Shown: positions 23,597 to 28,693 of the stretch, one piece after another
Layout of the letters: each line of letters opens with the position of its first letter
Numbering within the stretch: position 1 is the stretch's first letter
NCBI GenBank assembly: GCA_020846575.1
Contig: JADLDQ010000284.1
Span: 1-28,693 of the forward strand
Origin: Burkholderiales bacterium
GTDB taxonomy: Bacteria; Pseudomonadota; Gammaproteobacteria; Burkholderiales; SG8-39
DNA: 28,693 bases
Direction of reading: 5' to 3'
Program-made: the position numbers and the translations under genes
The notes under the pieces: model-generated
Seen by the model: only the letters and a program-made list of their open reading frames with translations
The model's database searches: none
What the model was told of the DNA's origin: nothing

Positions 23597-23827
23597 GGGT
23601 TGGGATTCCGGGGCGATGGCGATATGCCGGCCATTATTCGATATCGGCGAGGCGGCCGAGCGGCCTTGCTCCGGGCTGTGCGCTCGGGTGAAGGACGCAA
23701 GCCTGTCGCCCGGTGCGCGCGGGCCGCGGGCGGCGAGCGCACGGGTCGCCGCGGCCGGTGCGCGTGCGGGCCCCGCAGGATGAGGCGGCGCGCGCTGCGC
23801 ACCGGCGCTCGTGCCCGGCGTTCCTTC

Positions 23828-24505
23828 CTACGGATCGGTGAGCGACGGCGTGCGGGCCAGCACCAGGTTGGTCACGGACTCGGCGCCGGAGCGCTTCAGG
23901 CAGTCGGCGAACTCGTCCAGGGTGGCCCCGGTGGTCATCACATCGTCCACCACGCCGACAGTGGTCCCCCGCAGATCCAGGCGGCAGCGGAACGCGCCGC
24001 GCACGTTGCGCACCCGCTCGCGCAGCGGCAGCGCGCTTTGCGCCGCGGTCGCGCGGCAGCGCTCGAGGCCGCGGGTCGCGAGCGGGATGCGCAGGTCGCG
24101 CGCGAGCCGGCGCGCGATTTCCTGCGACTGGTTGAATCCCCGATGCGCGAGGCGCGATCGATGCAGCGGCAGCGCCACCAGCAGCCCGGGGCGCTCCGCG
24201 ATGCGTTGCGCGAGACTGGCCGCGAAGAAGTCCGCCAGGTGCAGGCGATGGCGGAACTTGAGCGCGCCGATCAGCCGGTCGAGAGGAAACGCGTAAGCCC
24301 AGATCGCGACGGTCCGGTCGAAGCAGGGCGCCCGGCGCAGGCATGAACCGCAGGGAACCGCGGCGGGACAGGGCAGCGCGCACCGGGGGCAGTGCGGGGG
24401 CAGCAGAGGCAGCGAGCGCACGCACGGCTCGCACAGGGCACGCGCGCCCGCGGGCCCCCCGCAGAGGATGCAGTCCTGTCCGGTTGGGATGGGCAATGGT
24501 GGCAT
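23828..24505 (-). CDS. comF: ComF-family phosphoribosyltransferase-like protein
   Basis: A 225-aa ComF-family protein. It has an N-terminal cysteine-rich zinc region with at least seven cysteines (CILCGGPAGARALCEPC, CPRCALPC, PCGSC; about 12-65), then the type I phosphoribosyltransferase domain, with KFRHRLHLADFFA, PLHRSRLAHRGFNQSQ and the PRPP loop VGVVDDVMTTGATLDEFA (about 178-195). In competent bacteria ComF helps single-stranded DNA uptake; E. coli GntX (YhgH) is a homologue with a debated role. ATG 24505 has GGAG very close by; an in-frame GTG nine codons upstream (24532) is an alternative. It is divergent from bioC. Confidence 0.9.
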   Translation of the reverse strand: MPPLPIPTGQDCILCGGPAGARALCEPCVRSLPLLPPHCPRCALPCPAAVPCGSCLRRAPCFDRTVAIWAYAFPLDRLIGALKFRHRLHLADFFAASLAQRIAERPGLLVALPLHRSRLAHRGFNQSQEIARRLARDLRIPLATRGLERCRATAAQSALPLRERVRNVRGAFRCRLDLRGTTVGVVDDVMTTGATLDEFADCLKRSGAESVTNLVLARTPSLTDP

Positions 24506-24705
24506 GGCTCCGGTAGGCGCTCGCGCTATCACGCCAGCGCATTAACGCGCCCGCCGCCGCGCGCGCCGACACCGGCGCACGCCGGCGGCTGCGCCGTGCG
24601 CGTGCGGCATCGTCGCCGGGCTGGGGCAAAATCGAAGCACACGGCGCCGGTGGCCCTCGCCGCGCAGGGGCAGGGCCGCAAAGGCGTATACATGCGACCC
24701 CGCGG

Positions 24706-25614
24706 ATGCAATCTCCCTCTCAGCCCGATCCGCTTGCCTCTCGCCGCGCCTTCCGGCGCGCCGCCCGCAAGCCGTTCGAGGACGCGCTTTCACGGGAAGC
24801 GGGCCGGCGGCTGATGGAGCGCCTGGCGCTCACGAACGTCGAGCCGGCGAGGATCCTGGACCTGGGCTGCGGCCGTGGCGAGGATCTGCGGGCCCTGCGC
24901 GCCCGGTATTCCCGGGCGCAGGCGATCGGCCTGGATTTCGCCTGGGAGGTTCTCCGAGCCGCGCAGCGGGCGGTTCCGTTCGCCGAACGAGCCCGTTCCT
25001 GGTTCGCACACGCCGGGAGCGCCTTCCTCTGTGCCGACCTGTCGGCCCTGCCGATCCGCGACGCGTCGATAGGCCTGGTGTGGTCCAACCTCGCGCTGTC
25101 CTGGGTGCCCGATCCCCTGGCGGCATTTCGGGAGTGGGCCCGCGTGTTGGAGCCGGGCGGTCTGGCGATCTTCTGCGCCTATGGCCCCGATACCCTGCAG
25201 GAGTTGAAGCGATCCTTCGCGCGCCGCGGCGCGGCACCACGGGTGCACGAGTTCATCGACATGCACGACCTGGGCGATCTGCTGGTCGCAGCCGGATTCG
25301 CTGCACCGGTCATGTATACCGACCGCATCACTCTGGCCTATGCGGAAGTCGGCACGCTGCTGCGCGAGATCAAGGCGAGCGGGCAGGTGAACACCGCACG
25401 CGAGCGGGGCCGCGGCCTGCAGGGCCGGCGCGCCTGGCAGGCGATGATCTCGGCCTACGAGAATGCGCGTGCCGCCGGGCGCATCCCGGCCAGCATCGAG
25501 CTGGTATTCGGGCACGCATGGAAGGCGAGCGCGCGGCCGTCGCAACCCGCGCGCAGGAAGGAGTGGACGCCGGTTCGAATCGAACCGCGATCCGCGGGCT
25601 CTTCGAGCCGGTGA
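24706..25614 (+). CDS. bioC: Malonyl-ACP O-methyltransferase BioC
   Basis: BioC methylates malonyl-ACP with SAM so that fatty-acid enzymes can build the pimeloyl chain of biotin. The 302-aa protein has the SAM-binding motif ARILDLGCGRGEDL (48-61), AIGLDFAWEVL, the BioC signature WSNLALSWVPDPLAAFREWARVLEPGG (about 126-152), FCAYGPDTLQELK, and VHEFIDMHDLGDLLVAAGFAAPVM. It ends with a basic tail beyond the family core. The assignment over other class I methyltransferases rests on the SNLALSW and DMHDLGD blocks. GTATAC occurs at 24686-24691 near the start; TATACA (24687-24692) is a weak -10. No other biotin gene is in the window; comF lies divergently upstream. Confidence 0.88.
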   Translation: MQSPSQPDPLASRRAFRRAARKPFEDALSREAGRRLMERLALTNVEPARILDLGCGRGEDLRALRARYSRAQAIGLDFAWEVLRAAQRAVPFAERARSWFAHAGSAFLCADLSALPIRDASIGLVWSNLALSWVPDPLAAFREWARVLEPGGLAIFCAYGPDTLQELKRSFARRGAAPRVHEFIDMHDLGDLLVAAGFAAPVMYTDRITLAYAEVGTLLREIKASGQVNTARERGRGLQGRRAWQAMISAYENARAAGRIPASIELVFGHAWKASARPSQPARRKEWTPVRIEPRSAGSSSR

Positions 25615-26040
25615 CGGCACCGTGACTCGCTGCGGCCGCAGGCGATTCTCCGCCACCGCTCGGCACGGTCTCGCGCGCCTGTGGCCCTGCTCATGCCCGG
25701 CGCCAGCGCTGCCCGCGACCGCGGTCATGCGCGCGCACAGGCCCCGCGCAATCGTCCACTCACACGCGCCGCGATGCTCGTGCCGCGCGAGAGTCCTTGT
25801 CGCAGCAGGCAATGTGTGCTAGCTTAGCTCCGCTTTTTCTGGGCCTCCCCGTCTTGGCCAGCGGCGTTCCCTGGCACGGGAAACGCCGTCGAGACCATAC
25901 CGTGCCGTGGTGCAACCGACTCGGCAGGTAGCGCCGCCGCTGCCATGCAGCTGCGCGCACAGCGCCCCAGGCGATGCGCGCCCGGAGCGCGCGGCGTGTG
26001 TCCGGCGGTGAGCCGCGGCGAGTTCCCGCCGAAGCGGCGC
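25615..26040 (+). promoter_or_regulatory. 426-bp gap before the DUF2244-cox genes with two leader hairpins
   Basis: I find no convincing gene here on either strand. Around 25816-25840 the DNA turns AT-richer, with GCTAGCTTAGC and a short T5 run. After this come an imperfect stem, CTGG-CC with GG-CCAG (about 25839-25861), and a strong one, CGGCGTT-CCC with GGG-A-AACGCCG (25862-25888; one bulged A). The hairpins could belong to the leader of the downstream genes. No tRNA or known riboswitch is recognised. Confidence 0.35.
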
Positions 26041-26436
26041 ATGTCACGCCGGCGGTCCCTTGGCTGGATTTCGCGTATTCCTGATCATTGTTCTGAAGTG
26101 CAGACTTGCGCCGCCGCGTCGCTGGACCTGACCCTGAAGCGAAACTGCTCGATTTCGCCGCAAGCGCCGCAGGCGGTGCTCCGGCTGCTCGCGCCCGTGT
26201 CGCTGGGAATCGCCGCTGTGTTCGCACGGGCCGGCGCGTGGCTGAGGCTGCTGTTTGCGGGACTGCCGTTCGCGGGATTCGCAGCGGCGGCGCCGGCGGC
26301 CGCGTTCTGCCTGCAGGGGCGCCACGCGGCGGACCTCGAGCGCATCGAACTCGGCCGCGAACGGCTCCGGGGCGCGCTGCTGCGGCGCAGGCGCGCCGCG
26401 GGGCTGCGCCGCAAGCTGCCGCAAACCGGGACGTGA
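26041..26436 (+). CDS. DUF2244 membrane protein, C-terminally short
   Basis: A 131-aa protein whose middle matches the DUF2244 family found just upstream of coxB in many alpha- and betaproteobacteria. LTLKRNCSISPQAPQAVLRLL opens the domain, followed by two membrane helices (VSLGIAAVFARAGAWLRLLFAGL and FAGFAAAAPAAAFCL) and RHAADLERIELGRERL. Family members normally continue for about 60-70 residues with a soluble beta-rich half. Here the protein ends after about 25 Arg-rich residues, and neither alternative frame restores that half. ATG 26041 is one start choice; the frame is open to 25945. Function unknown; position suggests cytochrome oxidase assembly. Confidence 0.65.
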   Translation: MSRRRSLGWISRIPDHCSEVQTCAAASLDLTLKRNCSISPQAPQAVLRLLAPVSLGIAAVFARAGAWLRLLFAGLPFAGFAAAAPAAAFCLQGRHAADLERIELGRERLRGALLRRRRAAGLRRKLPQTGT

Positions 26437-26506
26437 GCCGCTTGCGCAAGGCCCGCTTGACCGCGCGCGCCCGTGGACTTCTGCGGGAGCGGGGAATTGA
26501 TCATCC

Positions 26507-26533
26507 GAGAACCGGGGGCGTTGTCCCGTTCTC
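26507..26533 (+). promoter_or_regulatory. Hairpin in the coxB leader
   Basis: GAGAAC-(C)-GGG (26507-26516) pairs with CCCGTTCTC (26525-26533), nine pairs with one bulge and an 8-base loop, ending 27 bases before the coxB ATG. AAGGA follows at 26550 as ribosome site. There is no T-run, so it is more likely an mRNA stability or processing structure than a terminator. Confidence 0.4.
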
Positions 26534-26560
26534 CGGGTTTCGGGGGAAGGAACGAACACG

Positions 26561-27691
26561 ATGACTGCAACCGCTGCAAGAGCGCTCGGGATACTGCTGG
26601 CGGCGGCGCCCGCGACGGCGCTCGCCGAAGACGTTGCCCGGTACAACCTGCAAACGCCCGTGACCAGCGTGGCCGCGCGGATCTACGACCTGCACACGCT
26701 GATGTTGTGGATCTGCATGGTCATCTTCGTGGTCGTGTTCGGCACCATGTTCTACTCCGTGTATGCGCACCGCAAGTCCGTCGGTCACAAGGCCGCGCAG
26801 TTCCACGAGAACACCACCGTGGAGATCGTCTGGACCGTCATCCCGCTTCTCATCCTGGTCGGTATGGCCTGGCCGGCGACGACCACGCTGCTGCACATGA
26901 GAGACACCAGCGCGCCGGACATCACCATCAAGGCGACCGGGTACCAGTGGAAGTGGGGTTACGAGTACATGCAGGGCGAAGGCGAGGGCATCTCGTTCCT
27001 GTCCCAGCTCGCCACACCCTACGGGCAGATCCACGGCAGCGACGTCAAGGGGGAAAACTACCTGCTGGAAGTGGACCGCCCGCTGGTGGTTCCGGTGGGC
27101 AAGAAGGTCCGCATGCTGATGACAGCCAGCGACGTGATCCATTCCTGGTGGATGCCGGCCTTCGGCGTGAAGCAGGACGCCATTCCCGGCTTCGTGCGCG
27201 ATTCCTGGTTCCGGGCCGACAAGGAGGGCAGCTTCCGGGGCCAGTGCGCCGAACTGTGCGGCAAGGACCACGGCTTCATGCCCATCGTGGTCGACGTGGT
27301 ATCGGCCGAGAAGTACGCCGCCTGGGTCGGGGAGCAGAAGAACACGATGGCCGCACTCGCCGAGGATCCCGGCAAGACCTGGGACCTCGCGGCGCTGCGG
27401 GCGCGCGGCGAGCAGGTCTACACCGCCAACTGCATCGCCTGCCACCAGGCGAACGGCCAGGGCATCAAGGGTACTTTCCCCGCCCTGGACGGATCGAAGA
27501 TGGTCGGCGGTCCCAAGCAGGGCCAGATCGCCATCGTGCTGCACGGCAAGCCGAACACCGCCATGGCGGCGTTCGGCAAGCAGCTTTCCGACACGGACAT
27601 CGCGGCGGTGATCACCTACACGCGCAATGCCTGGAGCAACAAGAGCGGCGAGGCGGTCCAGCCAGCGGAGATCCGGGCGGCCCGCAAGTAG
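26561..27691 (+). CDS. coxB: Cytochrome c oxidase subunit II with fused cytochrome c domain
   Basis: CoxB takes electrons from cytochrome c into the CuA centre of aa3/caa3-type oxidase. The 376-aa protein has a cleavable signal (LGILLAAAPATALA, 9-22), two membrane helices (about 47-67 and 88-108), and a periplasmic cupredoxin domain with the CuA ligands His194 (VIHSWWMPAF), Cys229 and Cys233 (CAELCGKDHGF), Glu231 carbonyl site, His237 and Met240. A C-terminal cytochrome c domain follows, with heme motif CIACH (Cys291, Cys294, His295) and a likely distal Met in NTAMAAFG. A strong AAGGA precedes the ATG. coxA follows after 163 bases. Confidence 0.97.
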   Translation: MTATAARALGILLAAAPATALAEDVARYNLQTPVTSVAARIYDLHTLMLWICMVIFVVVFGTMFYSVYAHRKSVGHKAAQFHENTTVEIVWTVIPLLILVGMAWPATTTLLHMRDTSAPDITIKATGYQWKWGYEYMQGEGEGISFLSQLATPYGQIHGSDVKGENYLLEVDRPLVVPVGKKVRMLMTASDVIHSWWMPAFGVKQDAIPGFVRDSWFRADKEGSFRGQCAELCGKDHGFMPIVVDVVSAEKYAAWVGEQKNTMAALAEDPGKTWDLAALRARGEQVYTANCIACHQANGQGIKGTFPALDGSKMVGGPKQGQIAIVLHGKPNTAMAAFGKQLSDTDIAAVITYTRNAWSNKSGEAVQPAEIRAARK

Positions 27692-27727
27692 CCCGGCACA
27701 GCCTGACGCGAAACACCGATGACACTA

Positions 27728-27818
27728 CCCGGTTTCCACGACAAGCTGCATCTCGCCGGAACGAGGCAGGCGTCTTGCATCCCTGGAACCGGGGATTCAA
27801 GAGGGGCCGTGGCCCCTC
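27728..27818 (+). promoter_or_regulatory. Structured coxB-coxA intergenic region
   Basis: Two stems fill the 163-bp gap: CCCGGTTTCCA (27728-27738) with TGGAACCGGG (27784-27793), ten pairs with one bulge across 45 bases; and a perfect GAGGGGC/GCCCCTC hairpin (27801-27807, 27812-27818) with loop CGTG. The second ends 36 bases before coxA. Without a T-run it is not a classical terminator; it may partly reduce read-through or mark an RNA processing point that sets coxB:coxA ratios. Confidence 0.45.
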
Positions 27819-27854
27819 CTGGAGCAACCTGCTAGAGGAGTCGAGGAGTACACC

Positions 27855-28693
27855 ATGAGCGCAGTCATGCACGGCCACGCCCGCGACGCAGGCCACGAGG
27901 AGCACCCCTCGGGGATCATGCGCTGGATCACCACGACCAACCACAAGGACATCGGCGCGCTGTACCTGTGGTTCGCGTTCATCATGTTCATCACCGGCGG
28001 GGTGCTGGCGCTCGCGCTGCGGGCGGAGCTGTTCCAGCCGGGCCTGCAACTGTGGCGGCCGGAATTCTTCAACCAGCTCACCTCGATGCACGGGCTGATC
28101 ATGGTGTTCGGCGGCATCATGCCGGCCTTCGTCGGCTTCGCGAACTGGCAGATCCCGATGATGATCGGCGCGCCGGACATGGCGTTCGCGCGCCTGAACA
28201 ACTGGAGCTTCTGGCTGCTGCCGGTGGCGGCTGCCCTGCTGGTCACGTCGTTCTTCGTGCCCGGCGGCGCGGTCGGCGCGGGCTGGACCATCTACGCGCC
28301 GCTGTCCACGCAGATGGGCCCGGGCATGGATCTCGGGATCTTCGCGCTGCACATCATGGGCGCTTCCTCGATCATGGGGTCGATCAACATCATCACCACG
28401 ATCCTCAACATGCGCGCCCCGGGCATGACGCTGATGAAGATGCCCCTGTTCGTGTGGACCTGGCTGATCACCGCCTATCTGCTGATCGCGGTGATGCCGG
28501 TGCTGGCGGGCGCCATCACCATGGTGCTGACCGACCGGCATTTCGGCACCTCGTTCTTCAACGCGGCGGGCGGCGGCGACCCGGTCATGTTCCAGCACAT
28601 CTTCTGGTTCTTCGGGCACCCGGAGGTGTACATCATGATCCTGCCGGCGTTCGGCATCATCTCCCAGGTGATTCCGGCGTTCGCGCGCAAGCC
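27855..28693 (+). CDS. coxA: Cytochrome c oxidase subunit I, N-terminal part (runs off the window)
   Basis: The catalytic subunit of heme-copper oxidase, which reduces O2 to water and pumps protons. The 279 complete codons present start MSAVMHGHARDAGHEEHPSG and show ITTTNHKDIGALYLWFAF (helix I), the low-spin heme His in TSMHGLIMVFGG, NWQIPMMIGAPDMAFARLNN with the D-channel region, helices III-V, and GHPEVYIMILPAFGIISQ, whose His binds CuB and whose Tyr forms the His-Tyr cross-link. HPEVY with preceding WFFG indicates the A1 type. AGGAG sits seven bases before the ATG. The C-terminal half lies outside the window. Confidence 0.98.
   Translation, partial: MSAVMHGHARDAGHEEHPSGIMRWITTTNHKDIGALYLWFAFIMFITGGVLALALRAELFQPGLQLWRPEFFNQLTSMHGLIMVFGGIMPAFVGFANWQIPMMIGAPDMAFARLNNWSFWLLPVAAALLVTSFFVPGGAVGAGWTIYAPLSTQMGPGMDLGIFALHIMGASSIMGSINIITTILNMRAPGMTLMKMPLFVWTWLITAYLLIAVMPVLAGAITMVLTDRHFGTSFFNAAGGGDPVMFQHIFWFFGHPEVYIMILPAFGIISQVIPAFARK

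Overview
The window is a GC-rich, densely packed stretch of bacterial chromosome, almost certainly from a betaproteobacterium (Rhodocyclales, Burkholderiales or Nitrosomonadales; I cannot go lower without a search). The reasons are gene order and protein type: metK and ahcY with an S-adenosylhomocysteine (SAH) riboswitch; the run lpx acyltransferase pair - dapF - DUF484 - xerC; a COG0523 GTPase - dksA - hslV - hslU run; argB next to slmA; gpmA - envC - ctpA - moeB; rhodanese - grxC - secB - gpsA; and DUF2244 - coxB (with a fused cytochrome c domain) - coxA. DksA has the cysteine-poor finger common in alpha- and betaproteobacteria.

Layout. 1-2119 (minus): start of ahcY behind an SAH riboswitch, then metK, so both ends of the SAM cycle lie side by side. 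2356-8583 (plus): two tandem LpxL-family lipid A acyltransferases, a possible 53-aa ORF, a YccU-like CoA-binding protein, dapF, a DUF484 protein, xerC and an RlmI-type 23S rRNA methyltransferase, mostly with overlapping or nearly touching ends. 8876-12358 (plus): COG0523 GTPase, dksA, hslV, hslU. 12601-14763: argB (plus), an M15-type peptidase (minus) and slmA (plus). 14918-19461 (minus): moeB, ctpA, envC and gpmA, transcribed in the order gpmA-envC-ctpA-moeB. 19660-22949 (plus): rhodanese, grxC, secB, an SH3-domain protein and gpsA. 23102-24505 (minus): trmL and comF. 24706-25614 (plus): bioC. 26041-28693 (plus): a short DUF2244 protein, coxB and the first part of coxA, which runs off the window.

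How the genes fit together. The content is housekeeping: methyl-cycle balance (metK, ahcY), envelope building and remodelling (lpx genes, dapF, envC, ctpA, M15 peptidase, secB), chromosome segregation and division timing (xerC, slmA, envC), stress proteolysis and the stringent response (hslVU, dksA), RNA modification (rlmI, trmL), amino-acid, cofactor and carbon metabolism (argB, dapF, bioC, moeB, gpmA, gpsA) and terminal respiration (coxB, coxA). Terminator-like hairpins between genes are GC-rich and mostly lack U-tracts.

I found no mobile element, CRISPR array, tRNA, rRNA or recognisable new defence or biosynthetic system. The points most worth a second look are regulatory or concern gene models: an SAH riboswitch whose 5' segment is copied in the ahcY ribosome binding site; a zinc-ligand-poor DksA coupled to a metallochaperone-type GTPase; a SlmA-like site and an inverted repeat at the slmA promoter; hairpins just upstream of both cox genes; a C-terminally short DUF2244 protein; and the missing ordinary start codon of rlmI.
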